From positions 2,418,001 to 2,482,000 of the forward strand of contig NZ_CP022753.1 of NCBI RefSeq assembly GCF_002263495.1: a stretch of 64,000 bases of DNA. Direction: 5' to 3'. Positions 34,156 through 43,648 of the stretch are shown here, piece by piece. The notes under the pieces were generated by a model. That model did no database searches. It had not been told where the DNA came from and saw only the letters and a list, made by a program, of their open reading frames with translations. The DNA is from Nocardiopsis gilva YIM 90087. Its GTDB lineage: Bacteria > Actinomycetota > Actinomycetes > Streptosporangiales > Streptosporangiaceae. Both the position numbers and the translations under genes were made by a program. Positions within the stretch are counted from its first letter, which is position 1. The number at the start of each line of letters is the position of its first letter.

Positions 34156-34937
34156 GTCCGCCCGTGATCGACGACACCGGGGCGGCGGTCACCCTCGCCG
34201 CCCCGGTCCGCCGCGTCGTGTCACTGGTGCCGTCCCTGACGGAGGCGGTCGCGCTGACGGCGCCCGACCTCCTGGTCGGGGCGACCGACTGGTGTTCTCA
34301 CCCGGCCGACCTGGACGTGGTCCGGGTCCGCGGCACCAAGAACCCGCATGTCGAGCGTGTCATCGGGCTCCGTCCGGACCTGGTGCTCGCCAACTTCGAG
34401 GAGAACCGCCCGGCCGACCTCGACGCGCTGCGCGCCGCCGGAATCCCCGTCTGGGTGACCGTCATCCGCACCCTGCCCGAGGCCCTGGACAGCCTGGAGC
34501 GGATGCTGGCGGCCTGCGGCCTGGCCCCACCGCCCTGGCTGGAGGAGGCCCGCACGGCCTGGTCCGACCTTCTCGACGCACCGCCCCCACCACGGTGGCG
34601 GGCGATCGTGCCGGTGTGGCGCCGTCCGTGGATGGTCCTCGGCCACGGCACGTTCGCGGGGGACCTGCTCGCCCGGCTCGGTGTCGCCAACCTCTACGCC
34701 GACGACGCCGAGCGCTATCCGAAGATCCCCCTGGCCGAACTCACCGGCACCGACGCCGACCTGGTGGTCCTCCCGGACGAGCCGTACGCGTTCACCGCCA
34801 CCGACGGCCCGGAGTCCTTTCCGGACCTCCCCGCGGCACTCGTCAGCGGCCGCCACCTGACCTGGTACGGCCCCTCCCTCGCCGAAGCCCGGGAGGTCCT
34901 AACTCGCGAGATCTCTTCGGCGCAAAGGCCAAACTGA
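34152..34937 (+). CDS. Helical-backbone metal-receptor-fold protein, no signal peptide
   Basis: The GTG start overlaps the F420 reductase stop (GTGA), giving 261 residues. The sequence matches the BtuF/FhuD periplasmic-binding fold: RRVVSLVPSLTEAVAL, LLVGATDWCSHP, ERVIGLRPDLVLAN, and VTVIRTLPEALDSLERML. There is no signal peptide or lipobox, so unlike true cobalamin/siderophore receptors it is probably cytoplasmic. Translational coupling to npdG suggests a joint role, but none is known to me. A stand-alone receptor without permease or ATPase genes cannot import by itself. Confidence 0.8.
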   Translation: MSPPVIDDTGAAVTLAAPVRRVVSLVPSLTEAVALTAPDLLVGATDWCSHPADLDVVRVRGTKNPHVERVIGLRPDLVLANFEENRPADLDALRAAGIPVWVTVIRTLPEALDSLERMLAACGLAPPPWLEEARTAWSDLLDAPPPPRWRAIVPVWRRPWMVLGHGTFAGDLLARLGVANLYADDAERYPKIPLAELTGTDADLVVLPDEPYAFTATDGPESFPDLPAALVSGRHLTWYGPSLAEAREVLTREISSAQRPN

Positions 34938-34965
34938 GCGTGTGCTCTCCCGATAGCGTCGCGAT

Positions 34966-35400
34966 ATGAGCACGGAACCCGCGGAAATTCCCGTCGAGGC
35001 GGCCCACGACGAACTCGCCGACGCCGTCGAGCGAGCGTTTGTCGATGGTGAGATCACCTACGTCACGCGTGGGCGGGCAGGCGAGCGCGTGGCCGCCATC
35101 GTTCCGGTTGAGCTTGTCGAGACCTACCAGGCGCTCATCGCTACGGAACGCAAACGGGGGTCAGGAGCAGCAGCCCGCCCCTGCCCCCCGTCGCGGTTGG
35201 CTTACAGCCAGCTCTTGAGCTTCTCGATGAGCTTGACCGGGTCGCCGCCGACCGGGGTGACGTTGAGGTGCGTGACACCGGCCGCGCGGAAGGCTTCCAC
35301 GCGCTCGCGGACGTGGGACTCGGGGCCGCAGAGGTTGGTGAGCTCCACCATCTCGTCCGGGACCGCCGCCGCGGCCTTGTCCTTCTTGCCGTCGAGGTAG
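34966..35400 (+). CDS. Phd/YefM-like antitoxin domain with anomalous C-terminal extension
   Basis: Residues ~1-66 look like a Phd/YefM antitoxin: IPVEAAHDELADAVERAF, then ITYVTRGRAGERVAAIVPVEL and the helix VETYQALIATERKRG. After about residue 66 the frame runs antisense into the 3' end of the convergent LLM gene, giving non-natural composition (SRLAYSQLLS...). A one-base change in the G5 run just before 35161 would instead end the protein at about 35216. The start is supported by TAGCGT (34954-34959), 6 nt before the ATG (leaderless). No toxin gene is adjacent. Either a decayed antitoxin, an orphan one or a sequencing slip. Confidence 0.5.
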   Translation: MSTEPAEIPVEAAHDELADAVERAFVDGEITYVTRGRAGERVAAIVPVELVETYQALIATERKRGSGAAARPCPPSRLAYSQLLSFSMSLTGSPPTGVTLRCVTPAARKASTRSRTWDSGPQRLVSSTISSGTAAAALSFLPSR

Positions 35401-36239
35401 AGGTCCTGGATCTTCTCGGCGGCCTCCTCGTAGCCGTAGCGGCGGGCCAGGGAGTTGTAGAAGTTCTTGCCCTTGGCTCCCATGCCGCCGACGTAGAGGG
35501 CGATCATCGGGCGGGTGAAGTCGGCGAGTTTGCGGGTCTCCTCGTCCTCGCCGATGGCGAGCAGGCCTCCGGCGGAGATCTCCAGTTCGCCCAGGCTGGG
35601 GTCGCGCTTGGCCTTGCCCGCGGCCAGGGCCTCGCCCCAGATCGCGTCGGCCTTCTCCGGGATGAACAGGTGCGGCAGCCACCCCTCGGCGATCTCGGCG
35701 GTCATCTGCACGTTCTTCTCGCCGAGCGCGGCCACGTAGATCGGCACGGAGCTGCGGACCGGGTGGTTGATCATCTTCAGCGGCTTGCCCAGCCCGGTGC
35801 CCTGGTCGGGCGGGAGCGGGAGGGTGAAGATCTTGCCGTCGTGGGTGAGCCGCTCCTCGCGCGCCCACACCTTGCGGCAGATCTCCACGACCTCGCGGGT
35901 GCGGGCGAGTGGCTTGGTGTAGGGGACGCCGTGCCAGCCCTCGATCACCTGCGGACCGCTGGCGCCCAGACCGAGGACGGCGCGGCCGTCGGACAGGTAG
36001 TCCAGCCCGGCCGCGGTCTGCGCGATCAGGGACGGGGTGCGGGAGTACAGGGGGAGGATGGCCGAACCGATCTGGACGCGCTCGGTGCGCGCCGCGATGT
36101 AGCCCATGAGCGTGGGGCTGTCGTAGCCGTAGACCTCGGCCACCCACACGGTGTCCAGCCCGGCCTTTTCGAGCTCGACAACCTGGTCGACGGCGGGCTT
36201 GGGCTCACCGGCGTATTGCAGCGGCATGGAGATGCGCAT
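35202..36239 (-). CDS. LLM-class F420-dependent oxidoreductase
   Basis: The start at 36239 follows GGAGG; 345 residues. The luciferase-like TIM barrel shows MRISMPLQYAGEPKPAVDQV, VWVAEVYGYDSPTLMGYIA, LGLGASGPQVIEGWHGVPY (the non-prolyl cis bulge region) and the F420-group segment TREVVEICRKVW. The closest pattern is the family labelled as F420-dependent methylene-tetrahydromethanopterin reductase-like enzymes in actinobacteria. The substrate is unknown. F420H2 would come via npdG encoded 1 kb away. An imperfect palindrome lies upstream. Confidence 0.9.
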   Translation of the reverse strand: MRISMPLQYAGEPKPAVDQVVELEKAGLDTVWVAEVYGYDSPTLMGYIAARTERVQIGSAILPLYSRTPSLIAQTAAGLDYLSDGRAVLGLGASGPQVIEGWHGVPYTKPLARTREVVEICRKVWAREERLTHDGKIFTLPLPPDQGTGLGKPLKMINHPVRSSVPIYVAALGEKNVQMTAEIAEGWLPHLFIPEKADAIWGEALAAGKAKRDPSLGELEISAGGLLAIGEDEETRKLADFTRPMIALYVGGMGAKGKNFYNSLARRYGYEEAAEKIQDLYLDGKKDKAAAAVPDEMVELTNLCGPESHVRERVEAFRAAGVTHLNVTPVGGDPVKLIEKLKSWL

Positions 36240-36278
36240 CGTGCCTCCGTTGGTCGGACCTCCTGATGTGACGCACTC

Positions 36279-36299
36279 TACTACCGAGTAACGTTCGGT
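36279..36299. promoter_or_regulatory. Candidate operator upstream of the LLM gene
   Basis: TACT-ACCG-AGTA (36279-36290) overlaps ACCGA...TCGGT (36283-36299), 40-60 nt upstream of the LLM start. On the minus strand a TAGAGT -10-like box overlaps it. TetR-type repressors of lipid genes often use such sites, so repression is possible. Confidence 0.35.
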
Positions 36300-36421
36300 T
36301 TCCTGTTCGGGGGGTGAGAGTCGCATACGGCGTTACATGACCGGTGGCGTGCGGAGACGCGACCGCCCGGGCCGGTCGGGACCGACCCGGGCGGGACACA
36401 CGACGATGCTCCTCGCAGCGA

Positions 36422-37264
36422 TCAGGAGGAGTAGGAGTGCTCCTTGTCCGGGAAGGTGCCCGCGACGACCTCATCGGCGAAGCTCTTGGTCGCCTCGGTG
36501 AGCTCCGCGTTCAGGTTGGCGAAGGTTTTGACGAACTTGGCCACGTGCGGGCTGAGCCCGGCCATGTCCTGCCAGACCAGCACCTGGGCGTCGGTCACCG
36601 CACCGGCGCCGATGCCGATCGTGGGGATCGACAGCTGCTCGGTGACGGTGGCGGCGAGGTCGGTCGGAACGCACTCCAGCACCACGGCGAAGGCGCCCGC
36701 GTGCTCCAGCTCCTTGGCGTCGGCGAGCAGGTCGGCCCCTGCTTCGCCGCGCCCCTGGACGCGGTAGCCGCCCAGCGTGTTGACCGACTGCGGCGTGAGC
36801 CCGAGGTGGCCCATCACCGGGATTCCTGCCGCCACCAGCGTCTCGACCTGGCGGGCCACCCTCCGGCCGCCCTCCAGCTTGACGGCCTGGGCGCCGCCCT
36901 CCTTCATGAAGCGCGCCGCCGTGGCCAGGGCCTGCTCCGGCGACGCCTGGTAGGAGCCGAAGGGAAGGTCGCCGACGACCATCGCCCGCTTGGTGGAACG
37001 GGCGACCGACGCGGTGAGCGGCAGCAGCTCGTCGACGGTGACCGGGACGGTGGTGTCGTAGCCGTAGACGACGTTGGCGGCGGAGTCGCCGACGAGGAGG
37101 ACGGGGATACCGGCCTCGTCGAAGATGCGCGCGGTGAGCGCGTCATAGGCGGTCAGCATCGGCCAGCGCTCGCCGCGCTCTTTGGCCCGCCCGATGTCGC
37201 GTACGGTCACGCGACGGGTGCCTGCGCCTCCGTACAGGGCGGTTGTGGACGTAGTGGTGCTCAT
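36422..37264 (-). CDS. panB: 3-methyl-2-oxobutanoate hydroxymethyltransferase
   Basis: The 280-residue enzyme makes ketopantoate from alpha-ketoisovalerate and methylenetetrahydrofolate, the first step of pantothenate/CoA synthesis. The start at 37264 is preceded by GGAGGA. PanB motifs: [20 protein letters not shown] with the Mg-ligand Asp in [44 protein letters not shown] and the catalytic Glu in [10 protein letters not shown]. The final [19 protein letters not shown] is typical. The frame upstream of 37264 is not part of the gene. panC/panD are not in the window. Confidence 0.95.
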   Translation of the reverse strand: MSTTTSTTALYGGAGTRRVTVRDIGRAKERGERWPMLTAYDALTARIFDEAGIPVLLVGDSAANVVYGYDTTVPVTVDELLPLTASVARSTKRAMVVGDLPFGSYQASPEQALATAARFMKEGGAQAVKLEGGRRVARQVETLVAAGIPVMGHLGLTPQSVNTLGGYRVQGRGEAGADLLADAKELEHAGAFAVVLECVPTDLAATVTEQLSIPTIGIGAGAVTDAQVLVWQDMAGLSPHVAKFVKTFANLNAELTEATKSFADEVVAGTFPDKEHSYSS

Positions 37265-37484
37265 GTGCGTTCCTCCGATGTCTCGAAGCGCCTCGCGGCG
37301 TCCCCGGACGTGTAGGTAACGGTTCCGGCGGCGTGGCGCCGCCGGTATGGCCATCATCGCACGGCGGCCCTCCGGCCGTTCCGTTGAGGCATAACCATCG
37401 CGTATCCCCATGTCATCCCGGGCGCGAACCGGCGTATTCCCGGCCCGCGATGGGGCGGGGACCACAGCGAAAACGAGTTGCGAA

Positions 37485-37499
37485 ACGATACCGTCTCGT
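37485..37499. promoter_or_regulatory. Palindromic TetR-type operator upstream of the MFS gene
   Basis: ACGATAC-C-GTCTCGT is a 7-1-7 palindrome with a single mismatch (ACGATAC versus ACGAGAC). It lies 45 nt before the GTG start of the efflux gene, where a promoter is expected. The TetR gene following the pump is the natural binder. Confidence 0.6.
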
Positions 37500-37544
37500 A
37501 TTGGAATGGAGGACGTCCGACTCACACCGATTTGCGGAGGTCCC

Positions 37545-39188
37545 GTGGATCCGACCGTGGCGCACAGGCGCCGCTGGGCCATTCTCGGCGTACTCGTCAT
37601 CAGCCTGTTAGTGGTGGTCCTGGACAACACCGTCCTGAACGTCGCGCTGCGGGTGATCTCCGATCCGAACGAGGGGCTCGGCGCCAGCCAGAGCCAGCTG
37701 GCCTGGGCGATCAACTCCTACACCCTTGTGTTCGCCGGGCTGCTGTTCACCTGCGGTGTCCTCGGCGACCGCTTCGGCCGCAAGCGCACCCTGCTCATCG
37801 GCCTGGCCATCTTCGGCCTGGGCTCCCTCGCATCGGCCTACGCGCAGTCGCCCGACCAGCTCATCTGGGCGCGCGTGGTGATGGGACTGGGCGGCGCGGC
37901 CGTCATGCCGCAGACGCTGTCCATCATCACCAACGTCTTCCCGAGCGAGGAGCGCTCCCGGGCCATCGGGATCTGGGCGGGCGCGGTCGGCCTCGCACTG
38001 GGCATCGGGCCGCCGGTGGGCGGGCTGCTGCTGGAGCACTTCTGGTGGGGCTCGGTCTTCCTGATCAACGTGCCGATCGTCGTCCTCGGCATGGTGCTGC
38101 TGGTGGTCCTGGCCCCCGAGTCCCGCAACGAGACGGCCGGCGGCCTCGACCCGCTCGGCGTGCTGCTGTCGATCGTCGGCCTGGTGCTGCTCGTCTACGG
38201 CATCATCACCGCCGGGGAGCGCAGCTCCCTGGCCGACCTCGACGTCATGGGGGCCATCCTCGCCGGGATCGTCATCCTGGTCCTGTTCGTCATCCACGAG
38301 GCGCGCAGCGACCACCCCGCGCTCAACGTCCGGCTGTTCCGCAACCCGCAGCTGTCCGTCGCGATCGTGGCCATCATGATGATGTTCTTCGCGATGGCCG
38401 GGGTGATGTTCTTCATCAGCTTCTACTGGCAGAGCGTGCGCGAGTTCACTCCGCTGCAGGCCGGGCTGCTGGTTCTCCCGATCGCCGCGGCGCAGATCAT
38501 CGTCGCCCCGCTCAGCCCCACCCTGGTGGACAAGTTCGGCCCCAAGGCCGTCGGCACCGTCGGCGTGCTGCTGATGGTGGGGGTCCTCGGCTCCTACTCG
38601 ATGCTGAGCCTGGACACCCCGGTCTGGCTCATCGAGCTCGCCTTCTTCCTGCAGGGCTGCGGGATGGCGATGGTGATGACGCCGGCCACGTCGTCGATCA
38701 TGGCTGCGGTCCCGCCGGAGCAGGCCGGAGCGGCTTCAGCCGTGCAGAACACCGTCCGGCAGGTGGCCACGGCCATGGGCGTCGCCATTCTCGGCGCGGT
38801 CATCTCCACCACCTACCGCTCAACGATGGGCCCTCACCTCTCCGACCTGCCCCTGTCCCCGGAGGCACGGCACACGGCGGGCGAGTCGATCGAGGGCACG
38901 ATGGGTCTGGTCGGACGCCTCGGCGCGGAGGGCCAGGCCCTGATCGCCCCGGCGAAGGACGCGTTCCTGTCCGGCATGCACCTGGCGGCCCTGTGCTCCA
39001 TGTCCATCGGGCTGGTGTGCCTGGTCATCGTGGCGATCTGGTTGCCCCGGCGCGTCGGGCGCGCCGACGGCGGCGCGCACGGGGGCCGCGAAGCGGCGCC
39101 CTCCTCGATCGGGCAGAGTGAGGAGGACCTGGACCCCCGGAGCTCCGACCGGTCCCCTGAACGGATCCGCGCCGGATCGAGCGAGTGA
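37545..39188 (+). CDS. MFS drug efflux transporter, DHA2 (14-TM) type
   Basis: The GTG at 37545 lies 4 nt after GGAGG and gives 547 residues; the frame is open further upstream. About 14 membrane helices. Motif A is [13 protein letters not shown]; motif C-like [14 protein letters not shown]; motif D1 [11 protein letters not shown]. It exports toxic organic compounds using the proton gradient. The C-terminus is a long charged cytoplasmic tail ([20 protein letters not shown]). A TetR gene starts 7 nt later, so the two form an operon. Confidence 0.92.
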   Translation: MDPTVAHRRRWAILGVLVISLLVVVLDNTVLNVALRVISDPNEGLGASQSQLAWAINSYTLVFAGLLFTCGVLGDRFGRKRTLLIGLAIFGLGSLASAYAQSPDQLIWARVVMGLGGAAVMPQTLSIITNVFPSEERSRAIGIWAGAVGLALGIGPPVGGLLLEHFWWGSVFLINVPIVVLGMVLLVVLAPESRNETAGGLDPLGVLLSIVGLVLLVYGIITAGERSSLADLDVMGAILAGIVILVLFVIHEARSDHPALNVRLFRNPQLSVAIVAIMMMFFAMAGVMFFISFYWQSVREFTPLQAGLLVLPIAAAQIIVAPLSPTLVDKFGPKAVGTVGVLLMVGVLGSYSMLSLDTPVWLIELAFFLQGCGMAMVMTPATSSIMAAVPPEQAGAASAVQNTVRQVATAMGVAILGAVISTTYRSTMGPHLSDLPLSPEARHTAGESIEGTMGLVGRLGAEGQALIAPAKDAFLSGMHLAALCSMSIGLVCLVIVAIWLPRRVGRADGGAHGGREAAPSSIGQSEEDLDPRSSDRSPERIRAGSSE

Positions 39189-39195
39189 GAAGATC

Positions 39196-39807
39196 ATGGA
39201 CCCGACAGCCTGCCCGCCCCGCGGTCGCCCCCGCAGCCTCAAGGCCGACGACGCCATCCTCTCCGCGGCCCTGAAGTTGCTGGCCGAACGCAAGGACGTC
39301 GCCGGAATCTCGATGGAGGCGATCGCCGCCCGCGCCGGGGTCGGCAAGGCCACCATCTACCGCCGCTGGCCCGGCAAGGTGGAGCTGTTCACCGACGCCG
39401 TGGCCACGCTGCGCCCCCCGCTGCCCGAACTCGGTGTCGGCAGCGCGCGCGACGACCTGGTGAAGATCGTGGCGCAGATCTGCGACGAGATGGACAGCCC
39501 GCTGCAGCGCGTCATCAGCACGCTGATGATGAGCGATACCCACCCCGAGATCGGGAAGCGGATCAAGCAGCAGGTGGTGGCCCCTCGGCACGAGGCCGTG
39601 TTCCAGACCATCGAGCGGGGCATCGAGCGGGGCGAGCTGCACCCCGGGCTGGAGCCCACCACGGTCCTGTACCTGCTGGTCGGGGGCGCGCTGAGCTACG
39701 CGCGCAACGCCACCGATATTTCCCCGGAACGGTGCGCCGAGCAGCTGGTGGACACCGTGTGCAAGGGCATCTACCAGCAGGACGCCGCCGACCGGATCGG
39801 CGCCTGA
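39196..39807 (+). CDS. TetR-family transcriptional regulator
   Basis: The 203-residue repressor starts at the ATG 7 nt after the pump gene stop. The DNA-binding part is KADDAILSAALKLLAERK with the turn/recognition helix MEAIAARAGVGKATIYRRWP. The C-terminal domain (TetR_C_11-like, KRIKQQVVAPRHEAVFQTIE) binds a ligand. It probably controls the pump operon through the palindrome at 37485. Confidence 0.9.
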   Translation: MDPTACPPRGRPRSLKADDAILSAALKLLAERKDVAGISMEAIAARAGVGKATIYRRWPGKVELFTDAVATLRPPLPELGVGSARDDLVKIVAQICDEMDSPLQRVISTLMMSDTHPEIGKRIKQQVVAPRHEAVFQTIERGIERGELHPGLEPTTVLYLLVGGALSYARNATDISPERCAEQLVDTVCKGIYQQDAADRIGA

Positions 39808-39811
39808 GACC

Positions 39812-39844
39812 CGCCCGGGACGGCGCGGGGGCCCGTCCCGGGCG
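39812..39844 (+). terminator. Hairpin terminator after the TetR gene
   Basis: CGCCCGGGACGG and CCGTCCCGGGCG pair perfectly over 12 bp with a 9-nt loop, 5 nt past the stop. Confidence 0.75.
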
Positions 39845-39991
39845 TTCCCTAGGGATGCGTTCGCTCCCTTACCTATCCCTTTGAGCAGGGAATCTCGGGT
39901 GCTTGTCCGATACCGGCGCCAGGGGCCTTAGCCCGAATGTGGTGACTGCCGAGGCCATTCGGCCTCGGCAGGAACGACATCGGGAGGCCCC

Positions 39992-40192
39992 ATGTTGCAC
40001 CCGGACCACGCCGCGGAATTGGCCCGGCAACGCCAAGAGGAGGCGCGGACCGACGCGGAGCAGCGGCGGATGCTGCGCGACGCCAAGCGGCAGCGCAAGG
40101 ACGACGAGGATCCCGAGGACGACACGCCTACGGCAGCCTTCCGTCCTGTCACCGCCGAACCACGCGACCGAAACGTCGGCCCGGCCGCCTGA
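39992..40192 (+). CDS. Small M-x-HPD protein preceding a LAL regulator
   Basis: This 66-residue gene has a GGGAGG site 3 nt before the ATG. It begins MLHPDHAAELARQRQEEART, a highly charged amphipathic helix, followed by an acidic/basic disordered tail (KRQRKDDEDPEDD). Small proteins of this kind (M-x-H-P-D start, R/E/A-rich helix) are widespread in actinobacteria with no known function. A relative, encoded at 51020-51241, also precedes a LAL regulator. It ends 133 nt before the regulator start. Confidence 0.65.
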   Translation: MLHPDHAAELARQRQEEARTDAEQRRMLRDAKRQRKDDEDPEDDTPTAAFRPVTAEPRDRNVGPAA

Positions 40193-40312
40193 GGACCGAT
40201 GCGGCGGGGTACCCCGCACAGGCCCGCGTGCGCTCCGCGGGCGGCGCCCGGAACGCCTGCGGTGTGGGCGTTGCGGGTGTGGTCGACGGGAGCGGCGGGT
40301 GGGCGGAAGCGA

Positions 40313-40318
40313 CATACT
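40313..40318 (+). promoter_or_regulatory. -10 box of a leaderless promoter for LAL regulator 1
   Basis: CATACT is 7 nt before the ATG at 40326. The paralogous LAL gene (start 50920, minus strand) has the same hexamer 8 nt before its ATG. No Shine-Dalgarno site is present in either. Confidence 0.6.
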
Positions 40319-40325
40319 GGGCGCC

Positions 40326-43325
40326 ATGGAACGCCGTGACCCCAGCCCCGTGTTCGTCGGCCGCGAGGCCGAGCTGAAGGAACTGCTCGACGACGCGGAC
40401 GCGGCACGCCGCGAGGCGTCGACAGCGGTGCTGATCACCGGCGAGGCCGGGGTGGGCAAGTCGCGGCTGCTGCGTGAGTACGCAGATCGCGCGGCCATGG
40501 GCCGGGTGGTCACCGGCGGCTGCCTGGAATTGGGCGTCGAAGGGCTGCCGTTCGCTCCGTTCGTCACCGTGCTCCGGCTGCTCGCCCGAGGGACCGACCT
40601 GACGCCCGAACAGCGGCCACGGGAGATGGCGCGGCTCCTCCCCGAACTCGGACCGGTACCCGAGTCGGCGGATGAAGGCCGCGCCCGGATGTTCGAAGAG
40701 GTCCTGACCTTCTTCGAGGCCGCCGCCGAGCCTGACGGGCTCACCGTCATCGTGGAAGACCTGCACTGGGCCGACACCTCCACCCGCGATCTGCTGGTGT
40801 TCCTGCTGCGTAATCTGCTCACCGCTCGCGTGCAGCTGCTCATCAGCTTTCGGACCGACGACCTGCATCGCAGCCACCCGCTGCGCCGTCTGCTGCCCGA
40901 GCTGGAGCGACTGCCCTCGGTGGGGCGGCTCGACCTGGCACCGCTAGGCCGGGAGGAGGTCGCCCGGCAGGCCGCCGGGATTCGCGGTGAGGACCTGCCC
41001 GCGCGCGACGTGGACCTCATCTACGAACGCAGCGGCGGCAACCCGCTGTTCGTCGAATCCTTCATGGAGTACCGCGACCTCGCCACCGCCCCCGTTCCCG
41101 AGGGCCCGCGCGAACTCCTGCTGGGCGCGTTGCGACCGCTCGACGACACCGCGCGCTCGGTGCTGAAGTCCGTCGCACTCGGTGGCGATCGGGTCAGCCA
41201 CGAGCTGCTGGCCACCGTCACCGACCTGCCCGCCGACGAGCTCGACGTCGCGTTGCGCGCCGCGATCGACGCCAACGTGCTGCGTACCAGCGGCGACCAC
41301 TACGTTTTCCGGCACGCTCTCCTGGCCGAAGCCGTGCAGGAAGACCTGCTCCCAGGCGAGCGTGTCCGACTGCACCGCCGCTTCGCCGACGCGCTGGAGG
41401 CCGGTGTTCCCGGCCTTGCCCCGCGTGCGGCGGCCGCCCGGCTGGCCCACCACGCCTACGCCGCCCATGACCTGCCCCGGGCACTGGAGGCGGCCTGGCG
41501 GGTGGCGCGGCACGCACGCGGAGCCCTCGCCCACCCGGAGGCCCTGGACATGGTGGAACGCGTGCTGGAGCTGTGGGAGCAGGTCCCGGACGCTGCCGAA
41601 CGGATCAGCACACCCCACGCCCGGGTGCTGTGGCGCGCTTCGCTCATCGCCCGCGCACTCGGACGCCCCTTGCGCGCCATCGAGTACGCGAGCGAGGCTC
41701 TGGACCAGTGGTTGCCCTCGTTTCCTACCGCCGATTTCTCCGGCTACGACCATCTTCCCGAAGAGGACCGTGTTCTCCTGGCCGACCTGCTGCACGCCCG
41801 CGGGGAGGCGCGCAGGGAGATGGCCGGAGACGGCGCCTTGGAGGACCTGGGGTGGGCGTTGCGTGTGATGCCCGACAAACACCGGGGACGGGCCAAGGTC
41901 TTGGCGGCGATGGCGTCGACCCTGATGATGCGCGGCCATGACGACGACGCGGCACGTGGCGCGCGCCGCGCTCTCGACCTCGCCCGCACGGTGGGTGACC
42001 GACGTAGTGAGGCGGACGCGCTCATCACACTCGGCACCGTCATCGGCCATGACCGGACCTCGGGGGCGCAGGGGCGCGGCTTGCTCGAGGAGGCCGCACG
42101 GATCGCCCGCGAGATCGAGCGGCCGCTCGTGGAGTTCCGCGCCGTGGTGAACCTCGGAGCGCTCCTCAAGTACAGTGGGCGGTTCGGGGACGCGGTGCAG
42201 ACCTGGCGCGCAGGACTGGAGCGGGCCCGCCAGCTCGGTTTGCTGCGAGCGCAAGGGGCACTGTTCGTCGTCGGCGTCGCCGACGGCCTGATCCTGCTCG
42301 GACGGCTGGAGGACGCCCGAGCGGTACTACAGAGTGTTTCAGGGGCGGAGAATCCGCTGGGCCGGGCCCGCATGCTCACCTCATCAGCGGAGATCCATCT
42401 CTTGCAGGGATCGCTGTCCGCAGCGCGCGAAGCCGTCGACGAGTTCTACCGGGTGCTACCAGAACACACTTCGGCTCCCGCTCAGTTCCTTGGGATGCGC
42501 GTTCTGCAGGTGGATCTGGCGCTCGCTACAGGGCAGCTGGATCGGGCCGTTGAACGGGTGCTGGACCTCCTCCACGAGGAGCGCCCGTGGATGAGGCGCT
42601 GGATCTGGCTCTCACATGTGCTGGTCCCGATCGCGGCGGTTGTGGCGCGGCTACGGCGGGAAGTACAGCGCGATCCCGCGTACGAGGAGCCCGCTGAGGA
42701 GGTCGCTGCCGGGCTTCGGCGATTCATCGGGATGATCGAACGACACGGCGATCGTGTGCACCGGCCGATTGAGAAGGTGACACTGCCGATGTCTCGCGCG
42801 TTGCTGGCGGATGAGCCGGAGGAGGAGTACGGGTACTGGCGCGCAGCGGTTGCGGGCGCACGCCGCTTCAGCTCGCGGATCGAACTCATCCGCTCGCTGA
42901 CTGGCTTCGCCGAGTGCGCGGTGGAGCTGGGAGACCGGGAGACCGCCGAACAGAGCCTGACCGAAGCGCGGGCGCTGGCCGAGGAGTGCTCGGCCGGGGC
43001 GCTGCTCCGGGAGGTCGTCCGCGTCGCGGAGGAGTCGGGGTTGGCTGTGCCGCCTCCCGGCAGTGCAGACGAGGGGGCGAGTTCGCCTTCCTCCCCGGGC
43101 AGGGACCAATCCGGTGGCGGTGAAGATCCCATTGCCGCACTCACCCCGCGCGAGACCGAGGTATTGGCCATGATCACTCGCGGGTGCACCAATCGGGAGA
43201 TCGCCAATGAACTGATGATCTCTATCAAGACCGTGAGCGTGCATGTCTCGGATGTGTTGGCCAAACTCGGTGTCTCGAATCGGAACGCCGCAGCGGTGCG
43301 TGCGCGGGACGCGGGAATGACCTGA
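40326..43325 (+). CDS. LuxR-family LAL (AAA/STAND) transcriptional regulator 1
   Basis: This large regulator has 999 residues. The start is set by the paralogue (both begin a few residues before SPVFVGR) and by a leaderless -10 box; upstream frame is open but unsupported. N-terminal AAA/STAND ATPase: Walker A GEAGVGKSR (near residue 40), Walker B LTVIVEDLHWAD, and LRRLLPELERL. The middle is a long helical TPR-like region. The C-terminus is a LuxR helix-turn-helix (LTPRETEVLAMITRGCTNRE, then IKTVSVHVSDVLAKL). LAL proteins bind ATP and an inducer to activate target operons. Targets unknown; a small M-x-HPD gene precedes it. Confidence 0.9.
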   Translation: MERRDPSPVFVGREAELKELLDDADAARREASTAVLITGEAGVGKSRLLREYADRAAMGRVVTGGCLELGVEGLPFAPFVTVLRLLARGTDLTPEQRPREMARLLPELGPVPESADEGRARMFEEVLTFFEAAAEPDGLTVIVEDLHWADTSTRDLLVFLLRNLLTARVQLLISFRTDDLHRSHPLRRLLPELERLPSVGRLDLAPLGREEVARQAAGIRGEDLPARDVDLIYERSGGNPLFVESFMEYRDLATAPVPEGPRELLLGALRPLDDTARSVLKSVALGGDRVSHELLATVTDLPADELDVALRAAIDANVLRTSGDHYVFRHALLAEAVQEDLLPGERVRLHRRFADALEAGVPGLAPRAAAARLAHHAYAAHDLPRALEAAWRVARHARGALAHPEALDMVERVLELWEQVPDAAERISTPHARVLWRASLIARALGRPLRAIEYASEALDQWLPSFPTADFSGYDHLPEEDRVLLADLLHARGEARREMAGDGALEDLGWALRVMPDKHRGRAKVLAAMASTLMMRGHDDDAARGARRALDLARTVGDRRSEADALITLGTVIGHDRTSGAQGRGLLEEAARIAREIERPLVEFRAVVNLGALLKYSGRFGDAVQTWRAGLERARQLGLLRAQGALFVVGVADGLILLGRLEDARAVLQSVSGAENPLGRARMLTSSAEIHLLQGSLSAAREAVDEFYRVLPEHTSAPAQFLGMRVLQVDLALATGQLDRAVERVLDLLHEERPWMRRWIWLSHVLVPIAAVVARLRREVQRDPAYEEPAEEVAAGLRRFIGMIERHGDRVHRPIEKVTLPMSRALLADEPEEEYGYWRAAVAGARRFSSRIELIRSLTGFAECAVELGDRETAEQSLTEARALAEECSAGALLREVVRVAEESGLAVPPPGSADEGASSPSSPGRDQSGGGEDPIAALTPRETEVLAMITRGCTNREIANELMISIKTVSVHVSDVLAKLGVSNRNAAAVRARDAGMT

Positions 43326-43648
43326 ATTCCGGCAGCGGTATAACGAAATAAAAGCCAAATCGGTTGAATACCCCGAAATCGTCTCCGGGGTGCCGTGCGA
43401 TCGCTATGTTATGTGTCGATGTGGCTCCGACGTACGCGTGCACGAGGCGCGCAAATCCCCTACACGCCGTGGTTCGGGGGCTGTGGCTCGGACCTTGTAT
43501 GGAATAAAGTAGAGGAAGCAACGGCCTCTCGATGCACATCCGCGGCATCCGAAGTATCTGTGCGGCGGTGCGCATCACGCGGGTTCCAAGCGAGCGGAAC
43601 GCGTGCCGACCGATATCCGGCCACAACGCGCCAGGAAGGAAAACCGTT
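43326..43648. other. Intergenic region upstream of the response regulator
   Basis: This 323-nt gap has lower GC than its neighbours and no convincing gene. A hairpin ACCCCG...CGGGGT (43370-43391) may terminate the LAL transcript. TAAAGT (43505-43510) is a possible -10 for the response regulator, which would give a leader of about 130 nt. A GTG at 43532 is open but has no ribosome site. Confidence 0.45.

Noticed and set aside
35202-35400. C-terminal part of the Phd-like frame as a real protein domain
   Set aside because: It is the antisense of the convergent LLM gene's end and has no domain-like pattern.
40000-40325. Long upstream extension of LAL regulator 1 (open frame from 39903)
   Set aside because: It overlaps the small M-x-HPD gene in a different frame, and the paralogue and leaderless box support the start at 40326.
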